Notes under the pieces: model-generated
Databases searched by the model: none
Told to the model about the DNA's origin: nothing
Seen by the model: only the letters and a program-made list of their open reading frames with translations
Made by a program: the position numbers and the translations under genes
Part shown: piece by piece, positions 1-9,725 of the stretch
Numbering within the stretch: the stretch's first letter is position 1
Layout: each line of letters begins with the position of its first letter
Source of the DNA: Schistocerca nitens
Lineage: Eukaryota; Arthropoda; Insecta; Orthoptera; Acrididae
Length of the DNA stretch: 64,000 nt
Direction: 5' to 3'
NCBI RefSeq assembly: GCF_023898315.1
Contig: NC_064616.1
Coordinates: forward strand, 293,670,934 to 293,734,933

Positions 1-475
1 AACAATCTGTAAAAACAGGAAACGGAGGTATTTTCGACTGAAAAAAAGGTAAATCTACATTTGTACCATTTGTTGATTTAGAGAAATCTTTTGAAAATAC
101 TGACTGAAATAAACTTTTTGAAATTCTGATATTAATAAAGATAAAATATGGGGAGCAAATGGTTATCTGCAACTTGTACAGAAACCAAACTGCAGCTTTT
201 AAGAGTTCAAGGACAAGAAACAGAGGCAGTATTTGAAAGAACATACAGAGACAGGGTTGTAACCTATCTTACATGTTATTCAACTTGTACATTGAGTAAA
301 CTTCTGAAACAGAATTAAAGTTCAGGGCGAAGAAATAAAAATTTTGTAAGATACTGATTACATTGTAACTCTTCCAGAGATGGCGAAGGACTCAAATTAA
401 ACTCTGAAATGAGACACTAACAGTAGATGACTTTTGCTGTTAGGGCAGCAAAATAACTGATGATGGTGAAAGTAA
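1..475 (+). mobile_element. RTE-type LINE fragment, reverse transcriptase part
   Basis: This is a decayed copy of the same LINE family that is nearly whole at 48597-51886. The shared stretch covers the reverse transcriptase from the block read as FVDLEKAFDN in the better copy (here FVDLEKSFEN) to the block after the catalytic FADD motif (around 'ataactgatgatgg' near 453). Many stops and indels break the frame and no long ORF remains. The left end runs off the window, so the copy's true length is unknown. Confidence 0.8.
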
Positions 476-499
476 ATGGGAATTAAAATCCATACAGAC

Positions 500-1060
500 A
501 ATAAAAATGAAGTCTTTATGACAAGATAAACATTTCATATCACTTTGCAATATTACACCTAGATATCGAATCAACATACCTGTGTCAAGCAGCACACTAC
601 TAATGCTGTATTTGAACATTACGGGACTATTTTTCCTGCTTATCTGCATTATCTGACATTTTTCTACATTTAAAGGTAGCTGCCATTCATCACATCAACT
701 AGAAATTTTGTGTAAGTCATCTGGTGTCATACTACAGTCACTCAGTGACAACACCTTCCCATACACTACAGCATCAACAACAAACAGCCACAGACTGCTG
801 CTCACCCTGTCTATAAGACCATTTATGTATACAGATAACAACAGTGGTCCCATCACACTTTCCTGGGGCACTCTGGATAATACCCTTCTCTCTGATGAAT
901 ACTCACCAGTGAGGACAACGTACAGGCGAGCCACTCACATATCTGGGAACCTACTCTGTCATATGCTCATACCTTTGTTATCAGACTACAGGAGGCACTG
1001 TGTCAAATGCTTTCCAGGAAGCTCAATGGTATCTAAACATTAATGAGCTTCTTCAGCTCA
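500..1060 (-). mobile_element. CR1/Jockey-like LINE fragment, reverse transcriptase core
   Basis: The minus strand reads VPQESVMGPLLLSVYINGL, then LFVVDAVVYGKV, then ISRKN...IRYLGVILQSDM. These match, in order, the VPQGSVLGPLLF, FADD and YLGV blocks of CR1/Jockey-type reverse transcriptases. One catalytic aspartate is changed (VVDA for ADDA) and the frame is interrupted. It abuts the RTE fragment on its left in opposite orientation, so two insertions or a rearrangement are involved. The exact clade is not resolvable by eye. Confidence 0.75.
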
Positions 1061-1239
1061 ATGTGACATACCTGAAGCAACTTGAGCCACTATCAAAGTA
1101 GAGGAGAAAGCAAGGTAATGGCAGTACGTACAAAGCCCAACATCAACAAAACAGGGGAGAAAAGCAATGGTTTCATTTCAGGCCTACCATTTGTAAATAT
1201 ACAGGGCATGCCAGGTGGAATGGTCAACATTCAGGGTTA

Positions 1240-2035
1240 CAACGGGAACTAGCATTTGTAGCAAAGACTTGCAAGGCCCACACTGGAGTGCTTGTAGTAG
1301 CTGAAGGCTGTGGTAGAATGTAGTAATAAGGGTGAACATATCCTAAAGGCCCACACTAGAGCTCCTATAGTAGCCAACAGCTGTGTCAGAACATAGTAGC
1401 AGTATGCATCTCCTCAAGTCCCCTACTAGAGGATTTTTGCAGTAGCGATGTTTGTATCAGGACATAATAGAAATGTACTTCTCCTCAGGGTCCGCAATAA
1501 AAACTTTTAGTAGCTGATGGTTGTGTCAGAACGTAGCAGGAGTGCGCATCTCAGCAACATCTCTATTAGAGGACAGCCAATGGCCATGTCAGAATGCAGG
1601 TATGGAAATCAACTCTCAAGGCACCTACTAGAAGACATCTGATGTCTGCATCATAACATAGAAGGCGATAACATCTCAATGGCCTTACTAGACGACTTTT
1701 AGTAGCAGACAGCTGGGTCAGAACATACTAGCAGTAGACATCTCCTCAAGATCTCTACTGGAGGATGTCCAGTACTGATGGCTGCATCAGAATGTAGCAG
1801 GTGCGAACACCAACTCAAGGTTTCTAATAGAGGACTTCTGGTCGCCAATTTCTACATCAGAATGTAATAGGTATTAACAACTCCAGGCTCCTACTAGAGG
1901 ACTTCTGATAGCTGTTTCAGGAAAGGAGTAAACATCTCTCAAGGCACGGAGGAGTAGTTGTAGCTGATGGCAGGGTCGGGGATATAGTAGGAGTGTGAGT
2001 CTCCTAATGGCCCCTAGTTAAAGATCAAGAGCTGC
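1240..2035. repeat. Degenerate minisatellite, about 68-bp unit, roughly 11 copies
   Basis: A unit resembling 'ctactagaggacttttag' + 'tagctgatggctgtgtcag' + 'aacatagtaggagtg' + 'aacatctcctcaag' recurs across the interval. Successive 'tgtcagaa'-type anchors fall near 1306, 1381, 1452, 1521, 1584, 1646, 1712, 1782, 1851, 1911 and 1970, giving spacings of about 60-75 bases. Copies have diverged by substitutions and small indels, so the array is old. No ORF crosses it. Confidence 0.85.
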
Positions 2036-2084
2036 AGATTGAGTGGATGTGAGAAAGCAAAGACTAACAGCTGCACACAAGAAC

Positions 2085-2590
2085 AGTTGTTTCAGTACCT
2101 CTAAAATTTATTACGATAGCATAAGGAACTTCAGAAGATGGATGCAAAAATCATCTGAAGCTGTTAATTTTTTAAACACAGAACAATAAGTAGTTGCTGT
2201 GTCATTTCTTCAGTATTATTACCACAGCTGAGCTGTTTGACCTATTCAACTCTGATAAATTCATGTGAATATTGATTTCTGTGTAAAGCAATAGAAGCAC
2301 CACAGCGCAACTGTATTTCGCAAGCATTGCCAGCAATAACACGCAAACTCTCTTTTAAATCTCGAAATTTATTTACTATATTTTACATGTCCACGACATT
2401 GAATTATTACAAAACCGACAGAAATAACATACATATTGAGATTGAATACATATAAAAAATCAGTTACAGAGGAAATTCAGTAACATACAGATAGAAATTA
2501 ATAACAGTAAAAATACAGGGAAAAACATGTACCACAAGTATTGATAAAATACAGACAGGAAGATTTAAAAAAACAGCAAGATAATTCTCT
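2085..2590. other. AT-rich stretch with no recognised gene
   Basis: I see only AT-rich sequence and short random ORFs here. The last 130 bases run into the tandem duplication that starts at 2591. No transposon ends, tRNA-like boxes or coding motifs were found. Confidence 0.4.
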
Positions 2591-3342
2591 TCAAATTCTG
2601 TGGAGAGCCCACTATTTGACAATTTTGGCTGCTTTCTTAGCTGCAGCAAGATCACTTGTAGTAGTGTGTCCAGCAGGTTCCTGTTAACAGACAAATAGAT
2701 GTTGATGCTCCTGCAGGCCACCACAATGGCAAATTTCATCATCACTGCTGAAGCACTATTTTGTGAAGTTGACTTTGCATTGTGAAACCCCAGTTATCAA
2801 TCTGTTTAGCATTTTTTCTTATCACATAAGGTAGGTCTGAACCTGCCACTGGTTCTCCTTTGACACTTGTTTCGTATGCTTTGGGTGAAGGATCTTGTCA
2901 AAGTTCCACTAGGCGAGCACCAGGAATTGAAGGCATTGCTGTAGTTGCCTGCATGAAGCGCTTTCTTCAAATTCTGGGGAGAGCCCACTATTTGACAATT
3001 TTGGCTGCTTTCTTAGCTGCAGCAAGATCACTTGTAGTAGTGTGTCCAGCAGGTTCCTGTTAACAGACAAATAGATGTTGATGCTCCTGCAGGCCACCAC
3101 AATGGCAAATTTCATCATCACTGCTGAAGCACTATTTTGTGAAGTTGACTTTGCATTGTGAAACCCCAGTTATCAATCTGTTTAGCATTTTTTTCTTATC
3201 ACATAAGGTAGGTCTGAACCTGCCACTGGTTCTCCTTTGACATTTGTTTCGTGTGCTTTGGGTGAAGGATCTTGTCAAAGTTCCACTAGGCGAGCACCAG
3301 GAATTGAAGACATTGCCATAGTTGCCTGTAGGAAGCTCTTTC
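2591..3342. repeat. 376-bp direct tandem duplication, two near-identical copies
   Basis: Copy 1 is 2591-2966 and copy 2 is 2967-3342, a period of 376 bases. They differ at only a handful of positions (for example 'tgtggagag' versus 'tggggagag'), so the duplication is recent compared with the decayed neighbours. A short third start ('ttcacaattctg', near 3340) suggests slippage or unequal exchange at a 'ttcaaattctg' seed. Open minus-strand frames of 60-110 codons cross the unit in two frames, but I recognise no protein family in them. Confidence 0.9.
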
Positions 3343-3634
3343 ACAATTCTGAGTCCTGGTCGCCGATGCTCGTGGTCAAATACGGGGTGTCTGGAATCAG
3401 TTTTCTGTTTTTCCTATCAATTTCTGAAGTTGGTTTCATGAGGATCTGTTGGAGCTGTACCCATAATTTGGTAAAGCTTACTGACAGGAGCTGCCTCCAC
3501 TGTGAGCAGATCCTTCCACCTCCAGGACCAGGACATCTAAAAAGAAACAGGTTTCTTGTAAAATCGATACCACACTAACATTTATTAACAAAAAATATGA
3601 TTATATGCGACATAAGAAAAAAAAATAATTGAGC

Positions 3635-3830
3635 CTGAATTGAGGATTTCTGAGCAAGAAGAACACAGCCTGTTATTTTGGATGCAGAAGTAACTTAGGT
3701 GTACGCAAGGGAAAAGTGTTGGGACCTTTGCTTTTCATGTTATATATTTATTACCTGGCAGACAATATTATTAGTAACCTCAGAGTAACCTGCACAAGGT
3801 GCAGTTTTGGAACATGAGTTAATGTTTGAA
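3635..3830 (+). mobile_element. CR1-like LINE scrap
   Basis: The plus strand reads VRKGKVLGPLLFMLYIYYLADNIISNL, a decayed form of the reverse-transcriptase block VPQGSVLGPLLFMLYINDLADNI. Only this block is recognisable. The scrap stops where the mariner-type relic begins at about 3845. Confidence 0.65.
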
Positions 3831-3844
3831 AAGGACCTGATGGG

Positions 3845-4690
3845 AAAAGCATTCACAAGTTCTTCCCCAAATTCCAATTGACAGGCATCAAGGTTGATGG
3901 TCTAGTGGGGAATGATTGGCTCAGGCAAGCTGTGGTTATTCCTGAAAACGTCACAAAGGTTTCTGGGATTACTAAGCAAAATCCAAGGAAATCCATCCAA
4001 AGAATTGTAGCAGAGACTGGTCTGAAGCATTCCAGTATGCAGAAAATACTGAGACAGAGCCCAAACATGTTTGCATTCAAAATCCAAAGCCAGCAGGACA
4101 TACGTATACGAGCTGTGTGACAGACTTTGCAAACCAGATTTTCACAATGATTGATAATGAAGAAGGATTTGATGTTTGCTGCATCTGGTTCACAGATGCA
4201 GTGCACTTCCACCAGAATGAAAGTCATGAATAAGGAAAACTTGTTCTTTTGCTGTTTCAAAAATTTCAATTTGCATGAAGCAAAACCACTGTATTCTCCC
4301 AAAGTTATTGCTTGGGCTGCAGTATGTAGCAGGGGCATTAGTGGCCCCTTTTTCATGCAAGAAACGACCACTAGTGAAGGTTACGTTGCAATTCTGGAAC
4401 AATTAGTCTCTACACAGCTAGTGTTGGGAGTACTGGGCAATCCATGCGAGATGGGGCCACACCACATACCACTGAATGGGTGCTTTGCTTTCTTGATGAA
4501 TACTTTGGAAACAGAGTCACTGCATTGGATAACTGCAAATTTACTGGTGCAGAGATTGAGTGTCCTCACTCCTTGTGACTACTTTTTGTGGGGCACACTG
4601 AAAGAAACTGTCTACTGGACCCATACTACCATGCTAAACAAGTTCGAATCGGCAACCTGTGCAGCATCTGAATCCATTGGCCATTGAGAC
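3845..4690 (+). pseudogene. Tc1/mariner-superfamily transposase relic
   Basis: Several plus-strand frames together resemble an insect IS630/Tc1/mariner transposase. At 3878-4120 there is a helix-turn-helix-like segment (NPRKSIQRIVAETGLKHSSMQKIL). Around 4170-4215 the segment WFTDAVHFHQNE replaces the usual WxTDEAHFHLNG first catalytic block. At 4295-4350 there is HSPKVTVWCAV-like sequence (YSPKVIAWAAVCSRGISGPFF). At 4560-4600 there is LTPCDYFLWG, the conserved block that follows the second catalytic site. Frames change several times, so it cannot encode an active enzyme. Terminal inverted repeats were not found. Confidence 0.7.
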
Positions 4691-4710
4691 ATGGCAGGAT
4701 ATGATGGCAA

Positions 4711-4965
4711 CTTTTTTTATTATTATTGTTTCAATTTATTGGCTTTCGGTTCATGCCCATGTAGCCATCTCAATAATAGAAAGATGATATGACAGCGTAT
4801 TGGAGACAATACTCTTCTCATTTATGATGATACAAACATAAGGACAACACAACACCCAGTCGAGGACTCGAGAAAAATCTCTGACCTGGCCATGAATTGA
4901 ACCCAAGCCCTTTCAGTTAGCAGTATGCCTTGCTGATCGCAAAGGTACAGGTACCGAGGCAGACA
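4711..4965 (-). mobile_element. Decayed tRNA-derived SINE
   Basis: On the minus strand a B-box-like 'gggttcaattc' lies about 55 bases inside the right-hand end. The block 'cacaacacccagtc' near 4848 is one I associate from memory with an insect SINE family. The 3' end on the left is a T-rich tract on the plus strand ('tttttttattattattg'), that is, an A-rich tail on the minus strand. No clear target duplication remains. Confidence 0.5.
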
Positions 4966-4974
4966 AATGATAAA

Positions 4975-5460
4975 TTTCATTGTTCGTTTGCGCCACCTCC
5001 ATACTGCGAGTTGTGGACATTCCATAAATTTAAAGTTTGTGAAAAATAATGATAACCTACATTAGCTATGACTGGAGATATTCAGTTGAAAAAGTCTCAA
5101 AAAATGTTTCCATGCAGGAGTTACTGACATTTTATTATTAATGTGACTTGTGTACACTGTTCAAAGACTTAACCACACAAATCAATGGCAAAAAATATGA
5201 ACTTTGTATTAATAATGTACAAATTTTTATATTTTCTTAGCAGTGATGAATATATTTTGTGGGATACCATTGTTTTCCTGTAACTATCACAGCACTACTG
5301 TCACTTCTCATATCTCGTCTGCAAAAGCATCTACACACACTTATCATTTGTAGATGTCTTCTTAGTTTTTACGACTCTGTAAAAGTTCTGATAAATATGT
5401 GATATCCAATTCAGTGCTGATATGCGGTCTTGTTTCTTCTTTGGGTCAACTGAAAGTGAC
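4975..5460. other. No recognised feature
   Basis: AT-rich sequence with no ORF over about 67 codons, no repeats and no recognisable transposon ends. It may be remnant intergenic sequence between the SINE and the relic that begins near 5480. Confidence 0.4.
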
Positions 5461-5479
5461 CCGAAGTAATTCTTTCAAA

Positions 5480-6640
5480 AACTGGTTAAAATGCTGGAGG
5501 ACGACCTTGTTTGTTTAAGTTGACTTTCTTCCTATCTTCCCCATTGCACAAAGTGCACACATCAGTAAACATACTTCTCAATAACAGCAAAACCTCAATC
5601 ACTTGGTAACATGGAATGTCCAGAAAGTGGTAAGTGGTACTCAATGGAGGAAAACCTTCCTTTTGCAATTAGCGGCATCCAAACATACACAATGTTGCAG
5701 TTTTTGTTTTGCTTGGAGCAGTTGTTTGAAACTGCAATCAACTTATTCCCTTTTATGTTGCGATCTTCCAAATACTTCAGTAAGCAGCTGTCTAATTCCT
5801 CTAAAGCCCCTGATGCTACTGATTCATCCCGAACAAAGAAATTACCAGGTGACAAATTACAGGGATGACTGCTGAAATATACACATATAAAATCTTAATT
5901 TTTCCATGTCTTTTTTGACAGCTTTCAATTCAATTTCTTTTGAATCACACATTGGGCAAGTAAGTGATTTTGGCAGTTTGAATGAAATGTTGAAATCTTC
6001 AATAAAAATGAGATGATACTTATCAAAAGATACAGGCTTTGCTTTGATATCGTGACAGTATTCATTTTTATAGTGGTTGTAGTAACTTAGAACAGAATAT
6101 TGCATCGGCACATGAGACTTATGAATATTATCTTTTCTACTGCAATGACTTTTGTATTTCAGAATACTTTCCATATTTTCCTTGACTAATTGCACATCTT
6201 CCTCTGAGAGTAGTAGCCCCTGTTCGAAATTTTCATTGCATATTTTATACTCTGCCTCTGTTGTGCTGCAAGCCAGGGATGCTTAAAAATGCAACTTTGC
6301 AAATTTCAGTGCTTCTGCCATCTTTTATAGCTCTGTATCACACAGTGTTGGTATGCCTGCTAATTTTGTTGCCTGTATATCTGCTTCTTATGGGTTCTAG
6401 CTGCATGGAACAAAATAAATAAGCATTCTACCTAATGAAGTCCCCAATGTCCCAGAATGGCTGTAGAAATCTCTCCCCAACCCATTCAAAACATTTTTAG
6501 TACATTTACAAGAAGCAACAACTAAATTTCTTGCCTCAATCACTGTATCTTGTTTAGTAGAGTATTCCAGTTCACTAGTCCTTGCAAGTTTTCTCAGTTG
6601 TTGTTTCTTCACTTTTTTTGACATTTTCATTGGGATGTCT
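5480..6640 (-). pseudogene. Relic of an arthropod repetitive DDE-like protein (QNKN-motif family)
   Basis: Three minus-strand pieces read in order from 6630 downwards. The first (6397-6630) is a basic N-terminal part with cysteines (SCKCTKNVLNGLGRDFYSHSGT). The middle (5857-6195) has a CxxC (LTCPMCDSKE). The last (5595-5855) has SNNCSKQNKN, then LSGHSMLPSD. This order matches a widespread family of repetitive insect proteins whose hallmark is a (S/T)DxCxGQNKN motif followed by PxxGHSFLPxD, and I believe it is transposase-like. The name of the superfamily is uncertain. Stops and frame changes separate the pieces, and no inverted repeats were seen at the ends. Confidence 0.55.
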
Positions 6641-6894
6641 TTATTCCCACGATAAATTCTGTTGTGGTAGCGCCATCTAAGAATAAAGCCTCTACATTGT
6701 CTTTGGAATCACTCGTCACATAAGCGCTACAGGTAATAACAAACAAAGTGAGATATGCACTGGCAGCAGTTTTTTTTTTTATCTGTTGTGGTATGTAGAT
6801 TGTGAACCTAACACAGAGAAGAAATTTGAATTGTTTTATTTAAAGTAGTATTAACATTTAACTATGCCATACAGATGCTGTATGCCTGCTTGTA
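6640..6894. other. No recognised feature
   Basis: A short stretch between the QNKN relic and the 3' end of LINE A1. It contains a T-run near 6770 and no coding or repeat signal. Confidence 0.35.
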
Positions 6895-9433
6895 GAGGCT
6901 TGGTGGGTTGGTTGGGGGGGGGGGGGGGGGGGGGAGGGAGGGCAAGTCCCATGACCTACAGTGGCAGAAACCAAGGGAGAAACAACACACACAGCACATT
7001 CCAGACCAGGAAAAATGAAAACAAGCAAACAAACAGGTAAAAGGACCACTGGGGCAACAGGACAAGGAAACAACAGGAAAGTTGGGTGGAGCAGAGGATG
7101 GTAGATTCCTACTGAGTGAAAAATGTCACGTGGTGGGAGTCTCCTTGATTGCATGAAGTTTATTGGACAGGGGGTGGAGGTAGCCTCTCAAGAGTTGGCC
7201 TGCAACTGAGCAAAAAGGGATTTACCATACTGCTGCAAATCCACCTCTGGTGGTATAATGGGGAATGGTAGGGTAGGTGCCTACTACCCCTAGCCAGATG
7301 ACCAGCCAGTTCATTACCCAAGACACCTATGTGGCCAGGAACCAAAAGGAAATCAATCAAACAACAGCATCGCCAAGATCGACAATATTGTGAATGGCAG
7401 AGACCAAGAAGCAGCAGGAAAAACACCAAGTTATAGCCTGAAGGCCACTCATTGAGTACATACATAATAAAACTCAGGTGACATCATTTAATAAAGCAGA
7501 GGGGCCCAATAGATGGCTATCAATTCTGCAGTAAACACACCACACGTGGCAAGAAAGAGATTGTGTTCTGTGCCAACAGAAGACGTGAAGCCACATCCCA
7601 TGTGACCAGCAGGTTTAGAGCCACTGGTTTAAGAAACAATGGCACCCTGACATTCCCATAGGGGCATTCAGAACAAACAACACAATTGGGGTGATGGAGA
7701 CTTGTGGACCCCGGAAGACATCCATCCGAATCCGGGGCCGAGGAACTAATCTGGGGTGGGGGGTTGGGTGGTGGAGAGAACATGGGGGAGAGGCCAAGGA
7801 GGAGAGATGGAAATCATGGCAGAGAGAAACGAGGCACAGCCCAACCAGTAAACACACCCAAGGACAGGTAGTGAGGGCAGGCAACAGCCCAAAGCAGCAA
7901 AAAGAATAGAATACAAAGGGTGAGCAGGAGAAGAGCAAGTAGTGATGGTGTACGAAACCAGGCACTCATACTGCCAAATCAAAAGGGGAGAGATGCAAGC
8001 ATTAACCAGAAGACTTACCAATACGGCTAGTGTGAAAGGCACTGGTGGCTAAATGGATACCGTGCTGGTGAATTGGGTCTAAGAGGAGCAGTGTGGAAGG
8101 GGCAGCTTATCCATAAACTGGAGAAACACTTTCCAGCTGAGACAGAATTAATGCCTGATAAAGGTGGAGAAGGTTGAATGTTCTGTGCCCCAAGATGTGT
8201 GGGTAAGGAAGTGAAGAGCATTGAGTTTACAAAAACAGCCAATATTTAGATGACGGTCATGGAGCAACCAAGCAAGCTTGTTGTTAAAAAGGCCCAAGAA
8301 ACAGAACTGTTGGGTGTCAAGGCAGAGCTCCAGATCAGGCTGGGCCATAGTATGGCGACAGAAATGCACCACCCTTGAGAGAATTGAAAACCATGCAAGT
8401 GTGTCCATGTTGAAGTGTGCCGGATGGACCCCTGGAGTTGTCGTTCCTCAAAGGCCACTGAGTGGGAGCTAGCCCAAATACAGAAAACAGCCACATACAG
8501 AATAGGAGTGACAAACGGTCCATCAGAGGCCATAAGACCATTAATAGGGATGAGAGAAAGAAGTACACTAACACGGAGCCCTGTGGAACACCATTCTCCT
8601 GGGTACAGATATTCAAGAATGGTGCCAACCTGAACTCTGAACAGCTGTTGGGATAAGAACTGGCAAATAAAAATTGGGAGGGTGCGGCCTCAAAGGCACC
8701 ACTCATGGAGTGTAAGGACGACGTGATGGCACCAAGCTGTGTTGTAGGCCTTACAAGGAGCAAAGAAAACTGTGACAAGAGGGTGGTGCTGAGGAAAGGT
8801 CTGCCGAACTGCAGTGTCCAATCGAAGCAGATGATCTATCAGATGCCATCCCTACCAAAAGTTGCACAGGTAAGGACATAAAATATCCAGAGGTTCAAGG
8901 ATCCAACTTGCAGGGGACACTGATCATGCTGATTGGCCTGTAACTATCAAGGGATGACAGAGCCTCACTGGGCTTACATACAGGACCCACAATACTGTCT
9001 TTCCATTGAGAAGGGAAAATGCCTTAAAGACAAATATGGTTAAACACCAGAATATTGGCATTGTGGAGGCATGAGGTGTTGAAGCAATTGATTATGGACA
9101 GAATAAGAGCCTGGGACTGAATTGTGAGAAGAAGAAACGGCCTGAGGAAGCCCCCATTCAGTGAAAGGTTCATTGTAGGTTTCTGCCTGACAAGGAGTAA
9201 TTCATAGGCGGGAAGCTTCAGACTGCTGTTTCCAGAGGAGGAACAAGGCAACACCATGCCATCACAAAATGGGTTGTGAGGTGTTCCGTGAGAACTGATG
9301 GATCTGTACAAAGGCCACCTGGAAGGAGAAGGCCCAGAATGGAAGATTGCTGCTGACAACCTGGGAGGGTACGGAGTGTAGCCTAAACCCATGACGAATG
9401 GACAGAAGAACCTAGAGAAGAGAAAGCAACCCC

Positions 9434-9489
<56 letters not shown>
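6895..9489 (-). mobile_element. I-type LINE A1, 3' segment (reverse transcriptase and RNase H)
   Basis: This is a heavily decayed minus-strand copy. Its RNase H domain reads LLVPGHIGVLGNELAGHLARGS around 7250-7350, and reverse-transcriptase pieces lie at 8148-8780 (LFNNKLAWLL, ENGVPQGSVL). The closest relative in the window is A4 (32466-37030). The right edge is the insertion point of A1b: the 13-bp repeat acacaattgctcc lies at 9490-9502 and again at 15296-15308. The A1 sequence resumes at 15309 exactly where A4 predicts ('gctccgttt...attaagtaatgg'). The 3' end is marked by a 21-base G tract (6914-6934). Confidence 0.8.
6914..6934. repeat. Homopolymer G21 tract
   Basis: There are 21 consecutive G on the plus strand inside the 3' end of LINE A1. 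Read on the LINE's own strand it is poly-C and would encode a polyproline run. Confidence 0.9.

Positions 9490-9494
<5 letters not shown>
9436..9494. repeat. (CA)n microsatellite, about 29 units
   Basis: A near-perfect CA array that overlaps the start of the left copy of the 13-bp target duplication of LINE A1b (9490-9502). The right copy lacks the array. The repeat therefore either was the insertion target's flank or grew from the 'acaca' seed after insertion. Confidence 0.95.
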
Positions 9495-9496
<2 letters not shown>

Positions 9497-9725
9497 TGCT
9501 CCTTTTATTGTTTTTGTTATGGTTTTAGGGCGCAAAACTGCTATGGTCATTAAGCGCCCGGTCTGTGACTTGGGAGGAACAACAAAACTGGAAACCAGCA
9601 GCAATGGGAAAAAAACTCAAAAAATTGGAAAAACTAAAAAGCTTTAAAAAACCACTACAGAATGGGGTTGGTTGTCACCAAAAAGTGCTTTAAATGACTG
9701 ACGTCACCTCACTGGCACTAATAAA

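Noticed and set aside
3237-3578. Possible 113-codon gene crossing the end of the tandem duplication
   Set aside because: The frame starts inside a duplicated unit and runs out of it, with no recognised domain and no splice context.
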